8,108 nucleotides of DNA. Origin: CAYNYF01 sp964401385 (lineage in GTDB: Bacteria; Planctomycetota; Phycisphaerae; SM23-33). Below are positions 1 to 4,970 of the stretch, in pieces. The stretch spans positions 1 to 8,108 of the forward strand of contig CAYNYF010000119.1 in the NCBI GenBank assembly GCA_964401385.1. The letters are read 5' to 3'. How positions within the stretch are numbered: position 1 is the stretch's first letter; every line of letters starts with the position of its first letter. The notes under the pieces are model-generated. The model was not told where the DNA came from. It saw nothing but the letters and a program-made list of their open reading frames with translations, and searched no databases. The translations under genes and the position numbers were made by a program.

Positions 1-51
1 GGATGACACGAACACCCGAACACGAACTTACACACAATTAGTTACACCACT
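1..51 (+). repeat. Left copy of 51-bp inverted terminal repeat
   Basis: Bases 1-51 are the exact reverse complement of 8055-8105; base 52 is the first mismatch inward. The match may continue beyond base 1, which cannot be seen. Read outward from the unique sequence, the repeat begins GTGGTGTAACTAATTGTGTG and then runs into a GTTCGTGTTCGGGTGTTCG-like stretch. The AATTGTGTGTAAG part is reminiscent of IS256-family (mutator-type) terminal repeats as I remember them, but no transposase is present, so the element type is inference. The last 13 bases (38-50) also encode the C-terminus and stop of the transglutaminase-like gene. Confidence 0.9.
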
Positions 52-1303
52 TCTCCAGCGGCCGGGCGCCCGCCGAAAGCGTCAGCTTCAGCCGGAAGCC
101 GCACCGGCCGCGAACCAGGTCGAACAGGCGGATCCGCTTGCCGTCGTCCACGCCGCCTTTGGGATACACCGGCCGGTAGTGCTTGCCATCGAGCGACAGG
201 GCGATGGTCAGACCCTCTTCCGGCAGCGGCTTTTCGATCCAGGCGTCGCCGTAGGGGTACGGCAGCTTGAAGTTCAGCACGAGCCAGCCGTCCTTGCCGG
301 CGTCGGCGAGGGCGAGCTTGCCGTCCTTGACCTGGAGGTTCTCATGCGCCTCGGCCATGGCCAGGGCGTGCCGGAAGCCGCCCCGCCCCAGGTCGAACGT
401 CAGTCGGCCGTTGCCGTTGATCCCGTTCCAACTGCTCAGGGGGTTTCCCGGCAGGCCGCCGCGGCGATAGCCCCAGCTCCACTTGGGCTTGCCCGGCTCC
501 TGGCGGTAGTAGTCGAAGTCGCCCTCGAGGTACTCCCGCAGCGTCTTGAACTGGCGCTTCGAGCGCACGTTGGGCAGGTGGCTCAGGCAGACGAAGCCCA
601 CGTCCGCATCGCCGTACCACGACCAGGAGATTTCGGCGCCGGGGCGCAGGCGGAGGTCGTACTTCCACTTCCACTGCCGCTTCTTCAGCGGTTTGCCGAC
701 GGAGGTGCGGCTGTAGAGCCCGGCCGTGCCTTCGATCGAATCGGAGGCCATGTACCAGGGGAAGCTCTTGACGGCCGGGCCCTGGCGGAGGACGTACTTG
801 CCGTCGGCGCCCTTCAGCCGGCGGATTTCGCCGGGGGAGCCGACCACGCCGTCGGCCTTGGCGTAAACGGCCAGCATGTCCACGTCGTAGGCGTGCCAGT
901 TGCCCCAGTACTTGACCCCGGCCACCCAGTGGCCGTTGAGCCCGACGGTGGCGGCCGTCAGGTCGGCGTCAGCGGCCAGGTGGGCGCAGTGCCGCGCCCA
1001 CGTGCCGCACAGGGCGTAGCCGGTCTTGGTCATCAGCTCGGCCGCGTTGCCGTCGTCGGCGGCGCGGGCCTTTTCCTTGTGGCGGTTGCGCTGGATGAAG
1101 AACCGCCACAGGGCGTAGGCCTTCTGCTGCTCGGTCATCCCCTCCCGGGTCACGCCTTTGACGATGGCGGCGTTGGAGGTCGCGTCCACCGTCCGGTCCG
1201 TCGTCAGGACGATGCCGCGAAGCTCATTCTTTTCGTCGGCCCCGGCCGGCGGGGCCACGAGCGCCAGGATCAGAACCGCTGCGATCAAGAATTCGCCTCT
1301 CAT
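38..1303 (-). CDS. Secreted transglutaminase-like (Cys-His-Asp) domain protein
   Basis: A 421-residue protein. Residues 1-22 form a signal peptide: a basic start (MRGEF), a hydrophobic core (LIAAVLILALVAPP), then AGADE, where cleavage is likely after AGA. Residues 55-145 look like a transglutaminase-like papain-fold domain. The catalytic Cys is probably C99 in YALCGTW, the His H137 in NWHAYDVD, and the Asp D140 or D142. GHWVAGV at 124-130 fits the strand before the His. Residues 150-421 form a mostly beta, Trp/Tyr-rich extension of unknown role, perhaps carbohydrate- or wall-binding. This family includes proteases, amidases and non-catalytic scaffolds; the substrate is unknown, and action outside the cytoplasm is expected. 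The start is supported by GAGGA at 1310-1314, 6 nt upstream. The final codons W-C-N-stop lie inside the terminal repeat, so the native C-terminus may have been replaced by an insertion. The gene appears to be transcribed alone. Confidence 0.85.
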   Translation of the reverse strand: MRGEFLIAAVLILALVAPPAGADEKNELRGIVLTTDRTVDATSNAAIVKGVTREGMTEQQKAYALWRFFIQRNRHKEKARAADDGNAAELMTKTGYALCGTWARHCAHLAADADLTAATVGLNGHWVAGVKYWGNWHAYDVDMLAVYAKADGVVGSPGEIRRLKGADGKYVLRQGPAVKSFPWYMASDSIEGTAGLYSRTSVGKPLKKRQWKWKYDLRLRPGAEISWSWYGDADVGFVCLSHLPNVRSKRQFKTLREYLEGDFDYYRQEPGKPKWSWGYRRGGLPGNPLSSWNGINGNGRLTFDLGRGGFRHALAMAEAHENLQVKDGKLALADAGKDGWLVLNFKLPYPYGDAWIEKPLPEEGLTIALSLDGKHYRPVYPKGGVDDGKRIRLFDLVRGRCGFRLKLTLSAGARPLEKWCN

Positions 1304-1345
1304 GTCATTTCCTCAACTTGCGGAGACGGGAAGTATTTCGCCGCG

Positions 1346-1375
1346 AATGTACCGCCTCGCCCGCGTGGTTTACAA
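1346..1375 (-). promoter_or_regulatory. Candidate sigma70-type promoter for the transglutaminase-like gene
   Basis: On the minus strand, TTGTAA (1375-1370) and TACATT (1351-1346) are separated by 18 bp. Each matches the -35 or -10 consensus at 4 of 6 positions. The -10 box lies about 42 nt upstream of the ATG at 1303, leaving room for a short leader with the GAGGA ribosome site. The surroundings are GC-rich, so these AT-rich hexamers stand out, but this is a pattern match only. Confidence 0.4.
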
Positions 1376-1430
1376 GCCATTCGCCGCCCCGCGCCGCCGC
1401 CGGCGCTGACTTATCCCCAGTTCCATGGGT

Positions 1431-1621
1431 AGCCCCGGCAGGGGCGCCTTTCTTTGCCCCGGGCGCGAGCCCGGGGACGTGGAAGGCTGCGCCAAGCTGG
1501 AGCCCCGTAGGGGCGTCTTAGCTCCCCACGCACTCAAGACGCCCCGATGGGGCTGCGCTGCTTCCTCCGCCGATTCCCCCGTGCTCTGGCACGGGGCTAA
1601 CAAAGACGCCCCGCTGGGGCT
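1431..1621. repeat. Cluster of REP-like palindromic repeats
   Basis: This is a dense set of short palindromes sharing the form AGCCCC-N3/4-GGGGCG. The cores are at 1431-1446 (AGCCCCGGCAGGGGCG), 1501-1516 (AGCCCCGTAGGGGCGT), 1540-1555 (CGCCCCGATGGGGCTG) and 1604-1621. Two cores are each followed, on their own strand, by a hairpin with an 8-bp stem and a 4-nt loop: CCCCGGGC/GCCCGGGG at 1457-1476 and CCCCGTGC/GCACGGGG at 1577-1596. The unit 1431-1476 therefore recurs inverted at 1577-1621, joined in both by a CTTT-rich linker. The middle pair, 1501-1519 and 1536-1554, forms a larger stem around a 16-nt loop. Clusters of this kind are typical of REP/BIME-type intergenic repeats, often mobilised by Y1 (RAYT) transposases. 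No such transposase gene is in the window. Confidence 0.75.
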
Positions 1622-1635
1622 GGGGCCGGGCGTAG

Positions 1636-1655
1636 GGTGCGTGCTCGCACGCACC
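1636..1655. repeat. Perfect 9-bp hairpin
   Basis: GGTGCGTGC (1636-1644) and GCACGCACC (1647-1655) are perfect inverted arms around a 2-nt loop. The hairpin follows the REP-like cluster directly and is preceded by GTAG, as is the repeat at 1870. It lacks a T-tract, so a terminator role is not supported; it is best seen as another intergenic palindromic repeat. Confidence 0.6.
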
Positions 1656-1696
1656 GGAATTGTCTGGGCGATGTCTCATTCTATGGCTCTCGCCAC

Positions 1697-1873
1697 GTGC
1701 ACACTTGTCAGCTCCGGGCCGGGTTCGGCAAACTGGAGATAGGCCGGCCGGGGTGGTTCTTCTGGGCCATCGCCGCCGACCTCGCCATCGGCTTCCTCCT
1801 GGCCGTCTGGGTCCTCGTCCTCCAGCGCGCCGTCGCCAAGGCGGAGGCGCCCGCGCCCGCGGCCGACTCGTAG
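1697..1873 (+). pseudogene. Short single-TM coding fragment, probably the 3' end of a lost gene
   Basis: From about 1734 to the TAG at 1871-1873 the reading frame has almost exclusively G or C at third positions and encodes GRPGWFFWAIAADLAIGFLL followed by AVWVLVLQR and an Ala/Pro-rich tail ending AADS. This is one clear membrane segment with a positively charged edge and a short soluble tail. No convincing start exists. The in-frame GTGs at 1637 and 1697 have no ribosome site, and the codons before 1734 look noncoding. The TAG stop falls at the start of the 1870-1917 repeat, so the gene may have been cut by repeat insertion on both sides. It could also be a genuine small membrane protein of about 45-59 residues starting at an unusual codon. 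I do not recognise a family. Confidence 0.35.
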
Positions 1874-1917
1874 GGCTGGCGCCTACCAGCTAGCGCAACC
1901 AGGCTGGTGCCTGCCCG
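1870..1917 (+). repeat. GTAGGGC-type interspersed repeat, copy 1
   Basis: This stretch aligns with 4063-4105 in the same orientation. They share the order GTAGGGC, GGC, CCT, CCAG, a GC.CA spacer and CAGGCTGG, with scattered substitutions. It contains small self-complementary arms such as GCTGG/CCAGC at 1876-1891. It begins at the stop codon of the short fragment upstream and ends about 27 bases before the stop codon of the PIN gene. Confidence 0.5.
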
Positions 1918-1944
1918 CGGAACGTCTACGGGTAAGGAGGGAGT

Positions 1945-2400
1945 TTACTGAATCAGTCGCAGCGAGCGGAGAAGATCTAAGAGCGAGGTGTGCCTTGATG
2001 GACACCCGGGCGGCTTGTGCCTGTTGAACAGGTCCGTTGCGTCCTTGTCGAATACGCATACGTCGTATTCGAGTACCCAGGCCAGCGCGACCGTCTCGCG
2101 TTCTCCCGCGTGGGCCCCTGCCAAGGTCCGGAAATGGCGCAGGTAAGTTGCGTACTGCTCGTCGCTCAGTTCGTCTATCGTGACCAAACGGGGCACGCTG
2201 CTTGTGGTTATGGCGCTCGAATTGAATCGCCTTCGTCGACGGGTTACCCGGTCCACGTAGTACTTGACCTCACCGCGTACCGCGTCGGCTACGCACGCGT
2301 TATTCCCGAGGGCCCTGCATAACTTCCCGTAACAGCCCCACTCGAGCAGGTTGATAATGGCGTCTGCGTCGAAAAGGATAGGGCGTTGGGCTTTCCCCAT
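1945..2400 (-). CDS. PIN-domain protein (putative RNase toxin/effector)
   Basis: A 151-residue protein, last gene of the Xre/ImmA/PIN operon. PIN domains are Mg2+/Mn2+-dependent nucleases, commonly VapC-like RNase toxins. The fold signature is visible: a first beta strand ending in acidic residues (ILFDADAIINL, D11 and D13), E44 in the mid-domain helix, GERET with E100/E102, and a late strand plus acid (VCVFDKDATDL, D118 and D120). The length is normal for a single-domain PIN protein and all expected acidic positions have candidates, so activity is plausible. The ATG at 2400 overlaps the upstream stop by one base (TGATG) and has AAGGA 6 nt before it, which indicates translational coupling. 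The same frame is open farther upstream, but that part overlaps the protease gene and is rejected. The target is unknown; tRNA, rRNA or mRNA are all possible. Confidence 0.82.
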   Translation of the reverse strand: MGKAQRPILFDADAIINLLEWGCYGKLCRALGNNACVADAVRGEVKYYVDRVTRRRRRFNSSAITTSSVPRLVTIDELSDEQYATYLRHFRTLAGAHAGERETVALAWVLEYDVCVFDKDATDLFNRHKPPGCPSRHTSLLDLLRSLRLIQ

Positions 2401-3281
2401 CAGTCGTCCTTGACTTGGCCCAGCTTGGCCAGCGCTTCCTGAAGCTGCTTGTCCGCCTCCACGGATTCGGGCTTCAACAGCGGCCGGAGTTCTCTCGCCA
2501 CCGCGGCTCCGTCTTCTATCCCGAGTATCTGTGCCAACTTGCGGCCGGTGATCAGATTGCGCCGGTAGGCTTCGAATGCCATCTCCCGGTAGGCGGCGGG
2601 GAATCGGGAAACGGCCTCGCCCGTCTTGTTGGAAACGCCCTCCGCTCGCCACACCCCCGGCAAAACCTGCGGCAGTGTGTCCTCGTGTGAGTCGGGAGCG
2701 TACCGTCGCCACGCATCGTTCCAGCCCGTCTTCCGCAGGCGATTCAGCATGTCCTGGTAGGTGGACCCGGGGTCGAACAATAGCAGCCTGTATAGAATTA
2801 CCTGCTGGCTGACGCCGAACGTCTGGGCCAACTCAACAATCGAGCGATCCGAAACATTCAGAGCGTCGACGCGGCGCACATTCAACTCGCGCTTTAGCTC
2901 TTGCAGAGGGACCAAGAGTTCGTCCGCGAACAGGTTCGCCTCATGCTCCTGGGGATTCCTTCCTTTGCTGCCTCGGTCGAGTCGCTCGACGAGGCCCTCG
3001 TTTTCATGGTGCAGAAACAAGTGGCCCAGTTCATGGGCCAGCGTGAACCGCTGATGGTTCATGTTCTTCCGGTTGGTGTTGACGATGATGATAGCGCGCC
3101 CCCGGCGCTTGCTTCGGACGAAGGCGCCAGACACGTCCGATGTAAGCGCCATCCTGAAGACGAGCACGCCGTGCGAAACAGCGATGTCACGAAGCTGCCT
3201 CGCAGGCCTGTTGCCTGCCCGCCAGGTCGTCCGCAGGTGCGTTACGCCCGAGAGGACTTGCTTTCTTCTTTCAGGTGTCAT
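2400..3281 (-). CDS. ImmA/IrrE family metallo-endopeptidase (COG2856-type)
   Basis: A 293-residue zinc protease. Residues 63-125 contain the hallmark of the family: FTLAHELGHLFLH, with H83-E84-x-x-H87 as the gluzincin-like site, then EHEANLFADELLVP, where E114 is the likely third ligand. Residues 140-170 contain a small helical segment (VELAQTFGVSQQVILYRL) as in family members. Residues 220-293 form a helical tail including AYRRNLITGRKLAQILGI, also seen in COG2856 proteins. Known relatives cleave Xre-type repressors: ImmA cuts ImmR of ICEBs1, and IrrE/PprI cuts DdrO in Deinococcus. The separate Xre gene directly upstream is the obvious candidate substrate. The start at 3281 overlaps the Xre stop by ATGA and has AGAGG 5 nt upstream. 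The protein lacks its own N-terminal HTH domain, unlike fused versions. No signal peptide is seen, so it should be cytoplasmic. Confidence 0.92.
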   Translation of the reverse strand: MTPERRKQVLSGVTHLRTTWRAGNRPARQLRDIAVSHGVLVFRMALTSDVSGAFVRSKRRGRAIIIVNTNRKNMNHQRFTLAHELGHLFLHHENEGLVERLDRGSKGRNPQEHEANLFADELLVPLQELKRELNVRRVDALNVSDRSIVELAQTFGVSQQVILYRLLLFDPGSTYQDMLNRLRKTGWNDAWRRYAPDSHEDTLPQVLPGVWRAEGVSNKTGEAVSRFPAAYREMAFEAYRRNLITGRKLAQILGIEDGAAVARELRPLLKPESVEADKQLQEALAKLGQVKDD

Positions 3282-3637
3282 GCGGACCTCTGCCCGGCTT
3301 TGCGCTTAAGCAATGACTCAAGGAACACGAAATTCGCGTAGAACCTCTCGGCCTCGCGGAGCGCCTTCTTGACGTCCTCGGGCTCCCCCTGAGCCCTGGC
3401 CCGCGAAACGAAGTCCTCCCGCGCAGCTTGAGGGTCCAGGAACCAATCGACCGTCTTGCCCAGGATTTCGGAGAGCCTGCTCAGCTCCGTGGCCGAGATC
3501 CTTCGTCGAGCGGACTCCATTTCCGATATGGCCGAGTGCGAAGAGAGACCCAGCATCGAAGCCAGCTTCCCTTGGCTGAGGCCGGCGTCCTCCCTTGCGA
3601 GCCGTAGGTTGTGCCCTATGGTCCTTGCTAGGTCCAT
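3278..3637 (-). CDS. Xre-family HTH transcriptional regulator
   Basis: A 119-residue protein. Residues 5-67 form a lambda-repressor-like HTH_3 domain: IGHNLRLAREDAGLSQGKLA, then SMLGLSSHSAISEMESARRR with the recognition helix around 32-43, then LSEILGKTVDWFLDP. Residues 68-119 are a charged, helical tail (REAERFYANFVFLESLL) that could dimerise or be cut by the ImmA/IrrE protease. The ATG at 3637 is chosen because it has AGGAGA 5 nt upstream. The frame is open to 3685, but that extension would overlap the -10 box and start before the predicted transcript. It is the first gene of a three-gene operon and overlaps the protease gene by 4 nt. Expected role: autorepressor of the operon, or antitoxin-like partner in Xre-COG2856 pairs. 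Confidence 0.92.
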   Translation of the reverse strand: MDLARTIGHNLRLAREDAGLSQGKLASMLGLSSHSAISEMESARRRISATELSRLSEILGKTVDWFLDPQAAREDFVSRARAQGEPEDVKKALREAERFYANFVFLESLLKRKAGQRSA

Positions 3638-3675
3638 TGGATTCTCCTGTTCCTGTTCTCCGACACCTGTATGAT

Positions 3676-3704
3676 ATTGTACCAATCGTCGGAAATCAAG
3701 ACAA
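3676..3704 (-). promoter_or_regulatory. Promoter of the Xre-ImmA-PIN operon with candidate operators
   Basis: On the minus strand TTGTCT (3704-3699) and TACAAT (3681-3676) are spaced by exactly 17 bp, matching 4/6 and 5/6 of the sigma70 consensus. Transcription would begin near 3668-3670, giving a leader of about 30 nt to the ATG at 3637. Two palindromes with shared ATTGT/ACAAT half-sites overlap the boxes: ATTG-TAC-CAAT at 3676-3686 on the -10, and ACAATTGT at 3701-3708 on the -35. A wider pair, CCGAC at 3660-3664 and GTCGG at 3688-3692, brackets the -10. Autorepression by the Xre protein is inferred from this placement. Confidence 0.6.
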
Positions 3705-3708
3705 TTGT

Positions 3709-3909
3709 TAGTTTTTCCCTGTATGTCGGCAACATCACCTACGCCCGTCGTGCGGATCTTACTGTCGTCAAACTATGTTCTTTTCAGGTCTTACCAAGAT
3801 CTTAGGGGCGCTCCTGTCTAAGCTTGGAGATGGAATCCCCGCGAGCTGAGTCGGGCGACTCAATTCCGTCCTTGCGCCTCAGGGGACGCCCGGGGCGTCG
3901 GGCAAGTGC
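3709..3909. other. Intergenic stretch with two small palindromes
   Basis: No supported gene. The first part is AT-richer, continuing the promoter region. TGAGTCG-GG-CGACTCA at 3847-3862 is a perfect hairpin with 7-bp arms, and GACGCCC-G-GGGCGTC at 3885-3899 is another. Neither has a T-tract. They lie at the 3' side of the decayed fragment at 3910-4062. Confidence 0.5.
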
Positions 3910-4089
3910 CGCGAGTGCGTTCGTCCGCGCGGACTGTTGGATGGCCAGGAGGACTTCCAGGACGTGGCCGCCTTCGGAGATGGGGACGATGGCGAGGGGG
4001 TAGGTGCGGTTGTCGGGCACGCCGGTCACGGCCGAGATGAACGCGGCCATGGAACCGTCGCCGTAGGGCGGGCACCTGCCAGACGGCAC
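3802..4089 (-). pseudogene. Decayed gene fragment; coding-like core at about 3910-4062
   Basis: An open frame of 95 residues from a GTG at 4089, with an in-frame ATG at 4050. Only the central part looks truly coding: codons from about 4062 to 3910 have strong G/C third positions and encode GDGSMAAFISAVTGVPDNRT followed by YPLAIVPISEGGHVLEVLLA and IQQSARTNAL. The N-terminal codons lie in the GTAGGGC repeat (4063-4105) and the C-terminal codons in palindromic sequence (3847-3899), so neither end is convincing. No ribosome site precedes either start. The P-I-S-E-G-G-H-x-x-E-V-L pattern weakly recalls the C-terminal part of peroxiredoxin or redoxin proteins, but this is not strong enough for a family call. 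Most likely a gene remnant bounded by repeats. Confidence 0.4.
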
Positions 4090-4105
4090 AGGCAGGCTGG
4101 ACCTC
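4063..4105 (+). repeat. GTAGGGC-type interspersed repeat, copy 2
   Basis: Direct-orientation counterpart of 1870-1917; it starts GTAGGGCGGGCACCTGCCAG and includes CAGGCAGGCTGG. It contains partial self-complementarity (CCTGCC with GGCAGG). It abuts the coding-like fragment on its left, as copy 1 abuts another fragment's stop. The two copies lie on either side of the Xre-ImmA-PIN operon, about 2.2 kb apart. Confidence 0.5.
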
Positions 4106-4136
4106 CAGAGCGGACGCTACCCTATTTCCCGCAGGA

Positions 4137-4147
4137 CCCCGATGGGG
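4137..4147. repeat. Single REP-like palindrome core
   Basis: CCCC-GAT-GGGG, with a following C, matches the core at 1541-1552 in the REP-like cluster. It stands alone here, within about 70 bases of GC-rich sequence without a gene. Confidence 0.45.
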
Positions 4148-4224
4148 CACCTGCATCCTGCTCCGACGCCAGGGCGGGGGCTACCCTCGCACGGAGCAAA
4201 AATAGGCTAGCGTCGCCTCTAACG

Positions 4225-4259
4225 GAAAGCGTATGCGCGCCCAAACGTGAACGTTCCGG
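4225..4259 (+). repeat. GAAAG-core-TGAACG repeat, copy 1
   Basis: GAAAG (4225-4229), an 18-bp near-palindromic core CGTATGCGCGCCCAAACG (4230-4247), then TGAACG (4248-4253) and CCGG. It pairs with 4336-4370. Between the copies, CGGGGGA (4261-4267) and TCCCCCG (4291-4297) form a 7-bp stem. Confidence 0.6.
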
Positions 4260-4335
4260 CCGGGGGAATCCGGATTTTCTGAGGTTTTTATCCCCCGCGG
4301 CCAGCGCGGGTTCGGCCGATGAGGCCCGCGCATGC

Positions 4336-4370
4336 GAAAGCGTTTGCGCGCGCATACGTGAACGCGCCCG
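4336..4370 (+). repeat. GAAAG-core-TGAACG repeat, copy 2 (core in the opposite sense)
   Basis: GAAAG (4336-4340), core CGTTTGCGCGCGCATACG (4341-4358), TGAACG (4359-4364), then CCCGG. The flanks are in the same orientation as copy 1. The core matches copy 1 at 15/18 positions directly but 17/18 when reverse-complemented. Confidence 0.6.
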
Positions 4371-4422
4371 GTAAGTACGGAGGGCGCGCTGCGCGTGCGC
4401 GCCGAGCCTCTTTGAAAAGTGC

Positions 4423-4506
4423 AGAGGACAGGGAATAGGGACCAGGCACCAGGGACCAGGGAACAGCAGAAGCGGAACCCGGAACCGGGAACACGGAGCC
4501 CGGACG
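4423..4506 (+). repeat. Degenerate heptamer tandem array (AGGGACC-like)
   Basis: Twelve consecutive 7-base units can be laid out from 4423, for example AGGGACC, AGGCACC, AGGGACC, AGGGAAC, then drifting to CCGGAAC, CGGGAAC and ACGGAGC. The GG/AC rhythm is kept while bases drift. No spacers of CRISPR type are present. Open frames across this region are low-complexity artefacts. Confidence 0.65.
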
Positions 4507-4523
4507 TGAACGAAGAATCAAGC

Positions 4524-4539
4524 TTATCGGACGTTCAAA
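4524..4539 (+). repeat. 16-bp exact direct repeat, copy 1
   Basis: TTATCGGACGTTCAAA occurs here and at 4971-4986, start-to-start 447 bp. The interval contains the interrupted decamer tract and most of the hairpin modules. Confidence 0.7.
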
Positions 4540-4670
4540 AGCCCACGGCCTTGCAGCCCAACAACTTGGGGATTTTGGGACCTTTGCGAAACGTTGCGAA
4601 TCGTTGCGAATCGTTGCGAATCGTTGCGTTTCGTTGCGTTCCTACCTGCCCGGGCAACCGCGCCCGGCCA

Positions 4671-4695
4671 GGCCTACCCGGTCGCGGCAGGCAAG
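4671..4695 (+). repeat. 25-bp module repeat, copy 1
   Basis: Matches 4820-4844 at 24 of 25 positions (T at 4682 versus C at 4831). The common form is GGCCTACCCGG-Y-CGCGGCAGG followed by CAAG. It sits inside the first interruption of the decamer tract. Confidence 0.7.
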
Positions 4696-4731
4696 CAGGC
4701 GGGTCTTTGCGTTCAGGACCAGGGAACACAG

Positions 4732-4764
4732 GGTGGCATGCTTCTGCTGCAGAAGCATGGCACC
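4732..4764. repeat. Near-perfect 33-nt palindrome
   Basis: CATGCTTCTGC (4737-4747) and GCAGAAGCATG (4749-4759) are perfect arms around a single T. After one G/G mismatch, GGTG (4732-4735) pairs with CACC (4761-4764), giving 15 of 16 paired positions. It forms the middle of the second interruption in the decamer tract. Confidence 0.75.
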
Positions 4765-4819
4765 AACCCAGGCAGGCAAGTCTTTGCGAACCTGCCGGCC
4801 TCCCTGCCCACCGCCGACA

Positions 4820-4844
4820 GGCCTACCCGGCCGCGGCAGGCAAG
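4820..4844 (+). repeat. 25-bp module repeat, copy 2
   Basis: Second copy of the 4671-4695 module. It closes the third interruption and is followed directly by decamer units at 4845-4864. Confidence 0.7.
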
Positions 4845-4908
4845 TCCTTGCGTTTCTTTGCGAACCTCTCCGCCCGCCGGCGGTCCCGCAGCGACCATGG
4901 AGTTGCCC

Positions 4909-4944
4909 ATTGCTGGATTGTTCGATTGCTGATTGTGGAATTCC
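4909..4944 (+). repeat. ATTG-octamer array, copy 1
   Basis: ATTGCTGG, ATTGTTCG, ATTGCTG, ATTGTGG and AATTCC follow one another. The same style recurs at 5354-5386. It is AT-rich relative to its surroundings and runs straight into the hairpin at 4944-4968. Confidence 0.55.
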
Positions 4945-4968
4945 TGCCCGCCTCTGCCAGGCGGGCGG
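4944..4968. repeat. CCTGCC-type hairpin
   Basis: GCCCGCCT (4946-4953) pairs with AGGCGGGC (4959-4966) around a CTGCC loop. It is of the same general form as the hairpin at 5288-5312 and the GC-rich modules in the decamer tract. No T-tract follows. Confidence 0.6.
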
Positions 4969-4970
4969 TG

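Larger units (their letters stand above)
4581..4864 (+). repeat. Decamer tract TCGTTGCGAA, interrupted by three GC-rich modules
   Basis: Six 10-base units run without gaps from 4581 to 4640 (CCTTTGCGAA, ACGTTGCGAA, TCGTTGCGAA twice, TCGTTGCGTT twice). Single units then reappear at 4704-4713 (TCTTTGCGTT) and 4781-4790 (TCTTTGCGAA), and two more at 4845-4864 (TCCTTGCGTT, TCTTTGCGAA). The interruptions 4641-4703, 4714-4780 and 4791-4844 (63, 67 and 54 bases) are GC-rich and palindromic. The tract resumes at whole-unit boundaries each time. Two of the modules end in GGCAGGCAAG; the first contains that string internally. Confidence 0.75.

Noticed and set aside
179..1432. 417-codon open frame on the + strand opposite the transglutaminase-like gene
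   Set aside because: Antisense shadow. The minus-strand product has a signal peptide, a recognisable domain and a ribosome site; this one has none.
2401..2712. Upstream extension of the PIN gene frame
   Set aside because: It lies inside the protease gene. The ATG at 2400 has its own AAGGA and a TGATG overlap, and the PIN fold begins just after it.
4315..4345. Hammerhead-ribozyme-like CCGATGAG...GAAAG
   Set aside because: The CUGANGA core has C instead of the required U, and the bases between the two boxes do not form a proper stem II.
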